Assembly (NCBI GenBank): GCA_964440605.1
Contig: CAYTSW010000049.1
Location: 1-18,114 of the forward strand
Source: CAYTSW01 sp964440605
Lineage (GTDB): Bacteria; Planctomycetota; Phycisphaerae; Phycisphaerales; UBA1924
DNA length: 18,114 nucleotides
Direction: 5' to 3'
The notes beneath the pieces were generated by a model. That model saw nothing but the letters and a program-made list of their open reading frames with translations, was not told the DNA's origin and searched no databases. The position numbers and the translations under genes were made by a program. Positions 7,918 to 14,717 of this stretch are shown here, one piece after another. Positions within the stretch are counted from its first letter, which is position 1; the number at the start of each line of letters is the position of its first letter.

Positions 7918-9018
7918 TCAACCCTGGCTGGCGGCCTCGCGGTACTCGATGAGCCGGACTTGGTACGTCTCCTTCGAGTCGTCGCGCGCCATCTCGACCG
8001 CTTCGGTCTGGATGTCGATGGCCTTCTGCACGTCGCCGGCGACGAAGTGCGCACGCGCGAGGGTGTCGAGGATGTCCGCATTCTTGCGCTTGGTCAGCTC
8101 GACGGCTTCCGAGGCGATCAGCACCGCGAGGTCGGCGTCGCGCTCGTCGTCGCTGAGCGGATTGTTCGGGTCGGGGTCGACGATCATCCACGCCATGCCG
8201 TTGAGCGCGTTGGCGTCCTTGGCCATCGTGGTGGACATCGAGTCGATCGCGAACTTGCGAGCCTGCTCGGTCTTGCCCTGCTTCACTTTTGCCAGGTAGA
8301 TGAAGGGCGCGTACCGCGTCGCCATCGACTCTTCGATCGCGATGATCTCCGTCATCGACGACTCGAGCTCGGGCCAGTCCTCCTCGGCGAAGGCGGCCTG
8401 CATGCGCTGGAAGAGCGGCTCCAGGCGGGCCTGCTTGGCCTCACGCTCCCGACGCATCTCTTCCATCACCTGAGCCATCTTTTCCTGCGTGAACTCGTCC
8501 TTGACGAGCAGTTCGACGGCCTGATCGAGCCCGCTCATGGGGTGGCCCATCCAGGCGAGCTGGCCCTTCTTGTCGACAACCATGACGGTCGGGATGCCGC
8601 GCGAGCCGGTGGCTTCCATGTACGCCTTGGCGGTCTTGCCGTCGATGTCTTCGGCAACGCGGTAGCTCATCGCGTCGCCCTGCATCTCGACGAACTCGTC
8701 GGTGGGCGTCATGCTGTCGCTGGGCCAGATGGCGACGGCGATGACGTGGACGTTGTCGTCCTTGTGTTCCTTCTGGAGCTTGTTGATGTGGGGGATCGAG
8801 GCGACGCACGGGCCGCACCAGGTGGCCCAGAAGTCGAGCACGTAAATGTGCCCGTCCTGAAAGCTGTTCACGGGCTCGCCCTTGAGCCAGTTGACGTCTT
8901 CGAGCTTCGGCGCTTTGTCGCCGACCTCCAGGCTCGGGGCGGATTGGGCAAGCGCGGTCTCCGCCGCGCACGCCACGGCGCACGCCGCGGCAACACCAGT
9001 CACAACTGAACGAAGCAT
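7918..9018 (-). CDS. Exported TlpA-like thioredoxin with C-terminal helical (TPR-like) region
   Basis: 366 residues. The signal peptide (about 1-24, ending ALA before Q25) sends it across the membrane. Residues 30-175 are a TlpA/ResA-type thioredoxin domain, with the redox motif WCGPC (67-71) after DFWAT and the cis-proline P143 in GIPTVMVV. Members of this family reduce or exchange disulfides in exported proteins, for example in cytochrome c maturation. Residues 176-366 are helical, with repeat-like segments (FIYLAKVKQGKTEQARKFA 239-257, LDTLARAHFVAGDVQKAID 317-335) that read as TPR-type pairs, perhaps for partner binding. The ATG at 9018 has AAGGAAA (9031-9025) six bases upstream. It is followed by a strong hairpin and is probably its own transcription unit. 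The client protein is unknown; no cytochrome gene is nearby. Confidence 0.9.
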   Translation of the reverse strand: MLRSVVTGVAAACAVACAAETALAQSAPSLEVGDKAPKLEDVNWLKGEPVNSFQDGHIYVLDFWATWCGPCVASIPHINKLQKEHKDDNVHVIAVAIWPSDSMTPTDEFVEMQGDAMSYRVAEDIDGKTAKAYMEATGSRGIPTVMVVDKKGQLAWMGHPMSGLDQAVELLVKDEFTQEKMAQVMEEMRREREAKQARLEPLFQRMQAAFAEEDWPELESSMTEIIAIEESMATRYAPFIYLAKVKQGKTEQARKFAIDSMSTTMAKDANALNGMAWMIVDPDPNNPLSDDERDADLAVLIASEAVELTKRKNADILDTLARAHFVAGDVQKAIDIQTEAVEMARDDSKETYQVRLIEYREAASQG

Positions 9019-9178
9019 GGGCAGTTTCCTTGGGAGTGGGACCAGAGCAAAAGCGGGCGTGACGCGGACGCTGCCGGCGCCTGTTACAGCCCGAGAGGGG
9101 GGCGCGCCAACGCGAGCGCTGGGCGCGACACCCAGACTGTACAGCCAACACCCCCGTCAGCCGCGATGTTCCGGCGAA

Positions 9179-10063
9179 TCAGACGGTCTCGCGCAGGTGA
9201 TCGGAGGTTTGGCGGTCCAAGGCTTCCCGCGCCCAGCGGGCACAGATGCGGTAGGCGATCACGAAGACCACGATCCCGACCGCCAGCGCGATGACGGTCC
9301 GCGTCGCACCCCCGGCTGAGGACGCCTGCGTCAGGTCCTGCACCTGCACACCCAACCAGACAGCGAACAGCGTTCGCGGCGCAATGCCGATGATCGTGCC
9401 CGTCATGTACGCGACGGGACGCACGCGCGTCGCCGACATCGCCAGGTTGGTCAGGGCGAACGGCGAGCTCGGAGGGAACCGAAGGAGCATGACCATCCCG
9501 ATTTCCGACCAGATGTCGCGGTCGATCAAAGCGGCGCGGACGACGCTCGCCCGCTCGTGCCGATCGATCACCGCCATGACGCGTCCCCGGGCCAGGCCCA
9601 TGCCCCAGAGATAGCCGATCATGGCGCCGCCGGTGACGCCGAACATCGCGACCAGCCCACCCGTCCACCCGCCGAAGAAAACGCCCGAGGCGAAGCTCAG
9701 GGCGTAGGTCGGCAGGATCATCGATCCCGTCGCCAGCGCAAAGAGCGAGGCGAAGATCAACGCCGGCACGGCGCCCGAGCCCAGGCTGTCCACCCACCGC
9801 TTCAAGCCCTCGGGGCCGAAGACGCTCCCGAAGAGCACCACGCTCCCGAGGATGCCCGGGAGCGTGACGGAAACAATCGCGAGCAGGCCCACGACCGGGC
9901 CGAGTTCGACGAGCGCCTTGATGACTTCGCTGCCGGTCAGCGCGCCGGTCTGGTCGCCTTGCGCAGGATCAGCCGGCTGGCGCTCCGGAGCGTCCTCGCG
10001 GACGTCTTCCCGAGCGGATCGCGGCTCAGCCAGGGCCGCTTGTTGAGACTCGTTCTCAATCAC
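9179..10063 (-). CDS. VTT-domain (TVP38/TMEM64, DedA-related) membrane protein
   Basis: 294 residues. A polar N-terminal tail (1-45) is followed by hydrophobic segments near 50-82, 98-118, 120-156, 185-240 and 256-274. The central signature is typical of the VTT domain: GGAMIGYLWGMGLARGR (145-161), LLRFPPSSPF then LTNLAMSATRV (193-213), and a GIAPRTLFAVWLG segment (226-238). Proteins of this family are inner-membrane proteins linked to lipid scrambling or transport; the substrate here cannot be told. The only plausible start is GTG at 10063-10061. It has no Shine-Dalgarno, but TAGACT lies exactly six bases upstream. It follows the response regulator on the same strand with a 63-base gap containing an inverted repeat. 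Confidence 0.87.
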   Translation of the reverse strand: MIENESQQAALAEPRSAREDVREDAPERQPADPAQGDQTGALTGSEVIKALVELGPVVGLLAIVSVTLPGILGSVVLFGSVFGPEGLKRWVDSLGSGAVPALIFASLFALATGSMILPTYALSFASGVFFGGWTGGLVAMFGVTGGAMIGYLWGMGLARGRVMAVIDRHERASVVRAALIDRDIWSEIGMVMLLRFPPSSPFALTNLAMSATRVRPVAYMTGTIIGIAPRTLFAVWLGVQVQDLTQASSAGGATRTVIALAVGIVVFVIAYRICARWAREALDRQTSDHLRETV

Positions 10064-10069
10064 GCCCCG

Positions 10070-10075
10070 AGTCTA
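10070..10075 (-). promoter_or_regulatory. Putative leaderless -10 element of the VTT gene
   Basis: TAGACT on the minus strand is separated by six bases from the GTG start, the same spacing as at the two divergent starts near 4.3 kb. No -35 box or ribosome binding site is seen. Confidence 0.35.
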
Positions 10076-10084
10076 CCCACCGCT

Positions 10085-10120
10085 GCCGACCCCGCCCACC
10101 CGATGGCATCGACCGTCGGC
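10085..10120 (-). terminator. Nested inverted repeat after the response regulator gene
   Basis: GCCGAC (10085-10090) pairs with GTCGGC (10115-10120). Between them sits CGATG-G-CATCG (10101-10111), a near-perfect palindrome. The structure starts seven bases after the response regulator stop and ends nine bases before the -10-like element of the VTT gene. There is no T-run, so it may be a weak terminator or, because of the inner palindrome, a protein binding site. Confidence 0.3.
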
Positions 10121-10126
10121 AAATCT

Positions 10127-10705
10127 CTAGTGCACCAGCGCGTTGGCGCGGTCGATCTCGTTGATGACCTGTCGCACCTGGAAGGGCTTCTTGAGGAAGC
10201 CGTCGAAGCCGTGGGTGCGCAGGCCGGCGGCCTGCCCCTCGGTAAGCTTGCCGCTCATCGCGACGATCCGAGTGATGGCGAGGTCTTCGTTCTCGCGGAT
10301 GATCTGGGCGACGTCGGTGGTGTCCTGCTCGCCGAGATGGATGTCGAGCAGAACGACGTGCGGGCGAAAGCGCTCGCACTCGAGGCCTGCCTCGAAGCCG
10401 GTCTCGGCGGTGCGGACCTCGTAGCCCGCCTGATCCGCGAGCACGCGGTCGAGCGCTTCGAGCACCTCCGGGTCGTCGTCCACGATCAGGACGCGCGTGC
10501 GGCCCGACTGGACACCGTCCATGGGGATGTTGTGATCCTTCATGAACTGGATGAGGTTCGCCATCGGGATGCGCCGGTCCTTCGAGCCCGGGATGCGGTA
10601 GCCCTTGAGCTGGCCGCTATCGAACCACTTGCTCACGGTCCGCGGGGCGACGTTGCACATCTTGGCGACCTGGCCTGTAGTCAAGACATCCTTGTCTGTC
10701 GACAT
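10127..10705 (-). CDS. Response regulator with N-terminal helix-turn-helix and C-terminal receiver domain
   Basis: 192 residues. Residues 7-60 form an excisionase/MerR-type winged helix-turn-helix: LTTGQVAKMCNVAPRTVSKW, then a wing at LKGYRIPGSKDRRIP (33-47). Residues 70-190 are a complete CheY-like receiver: acidic pair D76/D77 in LIVDDDPE, phospho-acceptor D121 in VVLLDIHLG, S151 in VAMSG, and K173 in FLKKPF. The domain order, DNA binding first and receiver last, is the reverse of common OmpR/NarL regulators. It should bind DNA in a phosphorylation-dependent way. No histidine kinase is in the window. ATG 10705 is preceded by GAGAGGAAG. It is divergent from the exported HEAT-type gene across a 438-base interval, so regulation of that gene or of itself is a natural guess. 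Confidence 0.92.
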   Translation of the reverse strand: MSTDKDVLTTGQVAKMCNVAPRTVSKWFDSGQLKGYRIPGSKDRRIPMANLIQFMKDHNIPMDGVQSGRTRVLIVDDDPEVLEALDRVLADQAGYEVRTAETGFEAGLECERFRPHVVLLDIHLGEQDTTDVAQIIRENEDLAITRIVAMSGKLTEGQAAGLRTHGFDGFLKKPFQVRQVINEIDRANALVH

Positions 10706-11143
10706 GGCTTCCTCTCAGTCTGGGGCCTCGCGGGCCGGGCGTCGGGCAAGCCATCGTCCTGATGCGCACACCGCTTCACACCACGCCGAGCCTGACGAGG
10801 CAATAACTGCGTCGGGGCGCACCATCCGCGCCTCTGCTCCAGACCCACCCCCCCGGATGGTGCGGGCCGGGAGCCCAGGCCTTGGCCCCGCGCCCGGGTG
10901 GCGAGCGGCCTCCCGGGACCGCGCGCCGGAAGCCTGGCCAACGTCCGCCCGACGTGGGCAAGCGTTGACACGATTTCTGGCTCATCAGTAGAGTGCGGAA
11001 CTCTGTCAGCCCGCCGTTCGGATAGCCCGGCCCCGGCCCGGCGGGCGATCTCACACCGCCCGGCTACCATCGCGGCCTCACGCGGTCGCTCGATCACCGA
11101 CTCCGCATTCCCCGTCAGCGCTCCCTCGAGGAGGAGACCCCTC
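10706..11143. other. 438-base intergenic region between divergent genes
   Basis: No protein-coding gene is convincing here. Ribosome binding sites lie at both ends: GAGAGGAAG for the response regulator and GAGGAGGAG for the HEAT gene. A promoter-like pair at 10965-10994 points to the HEAT gene. The middle (about 10840-10930) is very GC-rich with several imperfect inverted repeats, for example GGGAG near 10870 and CTCCC near 10912. The resulting 5' leader of about 140 bases ahead of the HEAT gene is long enough to hold a regulatory RNA, but I recognise no riboswitch. Confidence 0.5.
10965..10994 (+). promoter_or_regulatory. Probable sigma-70-type promoter of the HEAT gene
   Basis: A perfect TTGACA (10965-10970) is followed after 18 bases by TAGAGT (10989-10994), a 4/6 match to the -10 consensus. 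It lies in a locally less GC-rich patch and points towards the GTG start at 11144, giving a leader of about 140 bases. Confidence 0.55.
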
Positions 11144-13321
11144 GTGTCCATCACGCACCGCTTCATCGCTTCCGCCTGTGTCCTCGCCTCCATGCTCGTG
11201 GCGGGTCTGAGCCCCGCCGTCGCACGCGCTCAGGACGGGCAGATGTCGACGCAGCGGCTGGTGGAAGACTTCAACCACTACGTCTTCATCGACCGCCACG
11301 ATCTCGCGGAGGGCTTCGCCCAGGCGATCCTCGACTCGGGCGTCACCCCGCGTGAGTTCCTGGCGATCATCGAAGATGCGCCCCGGCTGGAGGATCGCTT
11401 CCTCGACGCCGTCCGCCGCGCCGAGCAGGTCAACGTGCTCGAGGACGAGGCCGAAGCGCTGCTGGACCTGTACGAGCAAGGCCGGCTCGGGCGCGCCCGC
11501 GATGTGCAGGAGATCAATCGGAATATCGAGCTGCTGAGCGGCACCGCTCGCCAGCGGCTGTTCGCCCGGGAGCGACTGCGTGAGGCGGGCGAGTTCGCGG
11601 TTCCCCAGTTGCTCAACGTCGTGCTCGATGCCGACGACATCGCCCAGCGCAACGAGGCGATCGTGCTGCTCAGCGACATGGGCCGCGACGCTTTGATGCC
11701 GCTGACGGTCGCGCTGCCCAACCTGCGGCCGCAGGAGCAGCAGACGGTGCTGCGGATCATCGGGGGGCTCGAGGCGGACCGTCGCGTCCTCCTGCCCTAT
11801 CTGTACCAGGCGCACGAAAACGCCGGAGTGCCGGCGACGCGCGACGCGGCGCGGGCCGCGATCCTGCGGGTCGCGGGCGAGTTCAACGAACAGGTGCAGG
11901 TCGCCGACCTCTTCCGCTCCGCCGCCGAACGCTTTTACAACGATCGATTCGAGGGCCTGCTGCTCGCGTTTCCCAACGAGGAGCAGCAGTACCTCTGGGA
12001 GTGGCTCCCGGATCAGGGCCTGTTCCCGACAGCGATCCTGACCCCGCTGTGGCACGAGGCGCTGGCGATGCGTCACGCCGAGGCCGCGCTGGAGCGTGCG
12101 CCAGAGGACGATCTCTCGAGCGCCATCTGGCTCGCGGCGAACATCTCCCGCAGCATCGACGAGCCCGCGGACTACCAAAACCCGGCCTACCCCCCGGATC
12201 GCCCCAGCGTTGACTTTTATGCGATCGCGTTGGGCAACACGATCGCGCAGCGGGTGCTCGCCCGGGCCCTGCGTGACGACGACGTGCAGATCGCCCGGGC
12301 CGCGATCAACGCCATGCAGGAGACCGCCGGCGGCGCGACGCTCTGGCAAGGGCTCGAGGGCGAGCGTCCGTTGCTCGACGCGCTGTCGTACGGGAACCGT
12401 CAACTCCGCTACGACGCGGCGCTGGCGCTCGCCTCGGCCGACCCCCGCGAGTCCTTCCGCGGCTCGCAGCGCGTGGTCCCGACGCTCGCGGGCATGGTGA
12501 GCCAGGCCGCCGAGCGCTACGCGTTGGTCGTCTCGACCGATCTCGAGTTTCGCCAGAGTGTCGCCGAGGCGTTGGAGGCGGACGGGTACACCGTGCTGGC
12601 GCCCGTGAACTCCCTCGGCCAGGCCGAGCTCGCGTTGGCCGAGGCGCCGAGCGTGGATCTGATGGTGGTCAAGGAGCAGCCGGGTGACCTGCGTGCGACG
12701 ATCCGGTCGGCGCGGGACGACGAGCGGTTCGTCGCGACGCCGATCCTCGGCGTCACCAGCGGGCAGGAGTTCCTGCCGCTGCGTCGAGAGCTGCGCTCCG
12801 ACAACCTCACACGTCTCCTGCGCACGGGCGTGACGCCCGATGAGCTGACCACCGGGGCGTTGCAACTGGTGACCGAGTCCGTCGGCGCCCCGCTCGACGA
12901 CCAAGAGGCGACCGAGTACGCCAACCGTGCCTTGGATGCGCTCACGCAGCTCGCGGTCTCGCGCAACTCCGTGCTGAACGTGGACGACGCCTACCTCGCA
13001 CTGCGGCAGGGCCTGCGGGAAGAGGACGAGTTCCTCCGCCTGCGCGTCGCGGAAGTGATGTCCTACATCAACCGTGCCCAGGCGCAGCAGGCGCTCGCTT
13101 CCGCGGCCGAGGATGCGGTCGATCCCGTCGAGCAGTCGTGGATGCTGAACCAACTCGCGGCTTCGGCGCGTCGTCACGGGATGCTCGTCGATCGGGCGGT
13201 CGCGCAGGACATCCGTCCGATGCTCGACGCCGCCGACACCGGCGTGCGCACGGCCGCGGCCGCGGCGCTCGGCGCGATGAACCTCACCAGCGCCGCGATC
13301 GTGCCCGTCCGGGCCAACTGA
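11144..13321 (+). CDS. Exported HEAT/ARM-type repeat protein with internal degenerate receiver-like domain
   Basis: 725 residues from GTG 11144, chosen because GAGGAGGAG (11128-11136) lies seven bases upstream and the product then begins with a good signal peptide (basic ITHR, hydrophobic 8-22, AVARAQ cleavage near 29). Residues about 140-245 and 365-455 and the end (about 590-715) are helical repeats with HEAT-like content (AIVLLSDMGRDALMPLTVAL, YDAALALASADP, VRTAAAAALGAM). Between them, residues 456-582 look like a receiver fold: ALVVSTD, then VDLMVVKEQPG, then PILGVTSG. The acidic pair is replaced by S464/T465 and the phospho-acceptor position is K510, so phosphorylation is not expected. 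It probably acts as a binding scaffold in the periplasm. It lies divergent to a true HTH-receiver regulator and upstream of the pilin cluster. I know no name for it, and no enzyme motif is visible. Confidence 0.82.
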   Translation: MSITHRFIASACVLASMLVAGLSPAVARAQDGQMSTQRLVEDFNHYVFIDRHDLAEGFAQAILDSGVTPREFLAIIEDAPRLEDRFLDAVRRAEQVNVLEDEAEALLDLYEQGRLGRARDVQEINRNIELLSGTARQRLFARERLREAGEFAVPQLLNVVLDADDIAQRNEAIVLLSDMGRDALMPLTVALPNLRPQEQQTVLRIIGGLEADRRVLLPYLYQAHENAGVPATRDAARAAILRVAGEFNEQVQVADLFRSAAERFYNDRFEGLLLAFPNEEQQYLWEWLPDQGLFPTAILTPLWHEALAMRHAEAALERAPEDDLSSAIWLAANISRSIDEPADYQNPAYPPDRPSVDFYAIALGNTIAQRVLARALRDDDVQIARAAINAMQETAGGATLWQGLEGERPLLDALSYGNRQLRYDAALALASADPRESFRGSQRVVPTLAGMVSQAAERYALVVSTDLEFRQSVAEALEADGYTVLAPVNSLGQAELALAEAPSVDLMVVKEQPGDLRATIRSARDDERFVATPILGVTSGQEFLPLRRELRSDNLTRLLRTGVTPDELTTGALQLVTESVGAPLDDQEATEYANRALDALTQLAVSRNSVLNVDDAYLALRQGLREEDEFLRLRVAEVMSYINRAQAQQALASAAEDAVDPVEQSWMLNQLAASARRHGMLVDRAVAQDIRPMLDAADTGVRTAAAAALGAMNLTSAAIVPVRAN

Positions 13322-13574
13322 GCGGGACCGGATAACACACCCGCCGCGACGGCCCCCGCAAGTGGGGTCCCAGAAGAGCGGCGATCGACACCGCACGGAC
13401 GCATCGAGCGCCGGAGTTGTGCATTTTCCCCGTCCGCCCTGACCGCGCTGATCAAGACCCGGCCATGCTTCGCCGATGCACCCCGCGAGGCCGACCCGTC
13501 GTGGGGAGGCATGCCGGGCGAAGTCGGAACGCTCGGTGACTTGGAGGACTCGTTTTCTTCAGGAGTCGAGTGCC

Positions 13575-14078
13575 ATGCGCAACGCAGTCCGGGCCGGCTT
13601 CACGCTGGTCGAAATTCTCATCGTGGTGGTGATCCTGGGGATCCTGGCCGCCATCGTCATCCCGCAGTTCACCAACGCCAGCAACGAAGCGGTCAAGGGT
13701 GCCCTCGAGAGCCAGTTGCAGACCATCAACAGCCAGATGGAGCTCTACCGCGTCCGCAACAACGGCGCCTACCCCTCCCTCGGCACGGGCACCGGCGCCG
13801 CCTCGTGGGGCGCGCTCGTCGGCAACGAGTATCTCAAGGAAGCCCCGGTCAACGGCTACACCGGCCAGTCGACCATCGCTTCGGGTCTCACCAACGTCAA
13901 CGCCGACCGTGACAGCACCAACGGCTGGGCCTTCGACGACGTGTACACGGTCTACGCCGTCGGCTACGACCCCGCGAACCGTCTTCTCCACCACGAAACC
14001 GGCTTCACCGCGCCTGGCGGCGGCGGTGGCGGTGGTGGCGGCGGCGGTGGTGGCGACGGCGGTGGCGGCACGCCCTGA
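13575..14078 (+). CDS. Type IV pilin-like / GspG-like major pseudopilin with polyglycine tail
   Basis: 167 residues. The short basic leader MRNAVRAG is cut after G8 by prepilin peptidase. The mature protein begins FTLVEILIVVVILGILAAIVIP, with Phe at +1 and Glu at +5 as needed for N-methylation and filament packing. A helical stalk follows (35-65), then a small C-terminal domain (SWGALVGNEYLKEAPVNGYTG region 77-97, DDVYTVYAVGYD 121-132). The last 20 residues are glycine with one Asp (148-165) and then TP, which is unusual for a pilin. ATG 13575 has AGGAG (13561-13565) nine bases upstream; an ATG 33 codons earlier would spoil the leader. It is the first gene of the cluster and likely the main filament subunit, by family knowledge and position. 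Whether the filament is a pilus or a secretion pseudopilus cannot be told. Confidence 0.92.
   Translation: MRNAVRAGFTLVEILIVVVILGILAAIVIPQFTNASNEAVKGALESQLQTINSQMELYRVRNNGAYPSLGTGTGAASWGALVGNEYLKEAPVNGYTGQSTIASGLTNVNADRDSTNGWAFDDVYTVYAVGYDPANRLLHHETGFTAPGGGGGGGGGGGGGDGGGGTP
14016..14069 (+). repeat. GGN trinucleotide tract encoding polyglycine
   Basis: Seventeen GGC/GGT codons and one GAC encode 13 Gly, Asp, 4 Gly at the C-terminus of the pilin. The mixture of GGC and GGT means it is not a perfect microsatellite, yet it could still expand or contract in frame by slippage. Confidence 0.85.
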
Positions 14079-14174
14079 CCCGCTCCGCTCCCGCCCGAAG
14101 CCTCACGATCGAACGCTTCAGTGGCACAGCGCGTCGGCCGCCTCAACGGGCCGCCGACGCCTTCCGGAGTCGCG

Positions 14175-14687
14175 ATGCACAAGCCGCGGCCCCTCTCCTC
14201 GGGCGACGCAGACGGGGCAGGACTCATGGGTCATCGCCGCGCGTTTTCCATCGTGGAAACGGTGATCGTCACCGCGACGCTGGCGCTGCTCGCGACGCTC
14301 ATCGTGCCCAAACTCGCCGCGGCCAGCGCCGAGGCCACGCGGGCATCGCTCCGCGAGCAGCTCGACACGATCGACAAGGCCATCGCGCAGTATCGGAGCG
14401 ATCATGGCGGGCGCCTGCCGACCCGTCACGCCGCGGTGCCGTTGGGCGAAGAAGCCTCGCACCACGGTTGGGGCGTGCTGGTTGCGCAGCGCTATCTCGA
14501 AGAAGCGCCGCTCAACGCCTACACCGGCGGCCTTGCGCTGGTCGAAGGCACGGAAGCCCAGGCCGTTCGAGCGCTCGACACTTCGGGCATCGGTTGGTGC
14601 TACACGGTGCTTGATGCGCGCCGGCTCGATGTCTACGCCGCCGGCTACGACCGGGTCGCCGACCGTCTGGCCCACGAGCAACGCTAG
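14175..14687 (+). CDS. Second pilin-like protein, diverged paralogue of the preceding pilin
   Basis: 170 residues from ATG 14175, chosen for GGAG (14166-14169) five bases upstream. ATG 14226 is an alternative that leaves the more usual six-residue leader MGHRRA but only an AGGA three bases away. The prepilin segment is RRA then FSIVETVIVTATLALLATLIVP, with Phe +1 and Glu +5, but the residue before the cut is Ala instead of Gly. The rest parallels its neighbour: EQLDTIDKAIAQYRSDHGG against ESQLQTINSQMELYRVRNNG, WGVLVAQRYLEEAPLNAYTG against WGALVGNEYLKEAPVNGYTG, and DVYAAGYD against TVYAVGYD. The two genes therefore look like a tandem duplication, the second having lost the glycine tail. Probably a minor pilin that caps or primes the filament; this role is inferred. 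Confidence 0.8.
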   Translation: MHKPRPLSSGDADGAGLMGHRRAFSIVETVIVTATLALLATLIVPKLAAASAEATRASLREQLDTIDKAIAQYRSDHGGRLPTRHAAVPLGEEASHHGWGVLVAQRYLEEAPLNAYTGGLALVEGTEAQAVRALDTSGIGWCYTVLDARRLDVYAAGYDRVADRLAHEQR

Positions 14688-14717
14688 CGGTTCATCACCG
14701 GGAGGAGTGCGAGGGAG

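Noticed and set aside
5649..7952. Long open frame on the plus strand opposite the M14 peptidase gene
   Set aside because: It is Arg/His/Val-rich without any domain pattern, while the opposite strand encodes a clear M14 enzyme with a signal peptide and ribosome binding site. Long antisense frames are expected at this GC content.
9119..9135. CTGGG/CCCAG hairpin after the VTT gene as a terminator
   Set aside because: A five-pair stem with no following T-run on the minus strand is common by chance in this GC-rich sequence.
10898..11143. Upstream in-frame extension of the HEAT-type protein
   Set aside because: It would bury the signal peptide inside the protein and crosses the promoter-like TTGACA; the GTG at 11144 has GAGGAGGAG at the right distance.
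11078..13396. Long open frame on the minus strand opposite the HEAT-type gene
   Set aside because: Composition is that of a GC-driven shadow frame; it has no motif and no plausible start site, and the plus-strand gene has a signal peptide and a strong ribosome binding site.
13547..13567. GACTC/GAGTC inverted repeat overlapping the pilin ribosome binding site
   Set aside because: The stem has only five pairs and an 11-base loop; it could hide the ribosome binding site but is too weak to call a regulatory structure.
13476..13574. Upstream ATG extending the pilin by 33 residues
   Set aside because: It would place a polar extension before the prepilin leader, and the ATG at 13575 has its own AGGAG site and a typical eight-residue leader.
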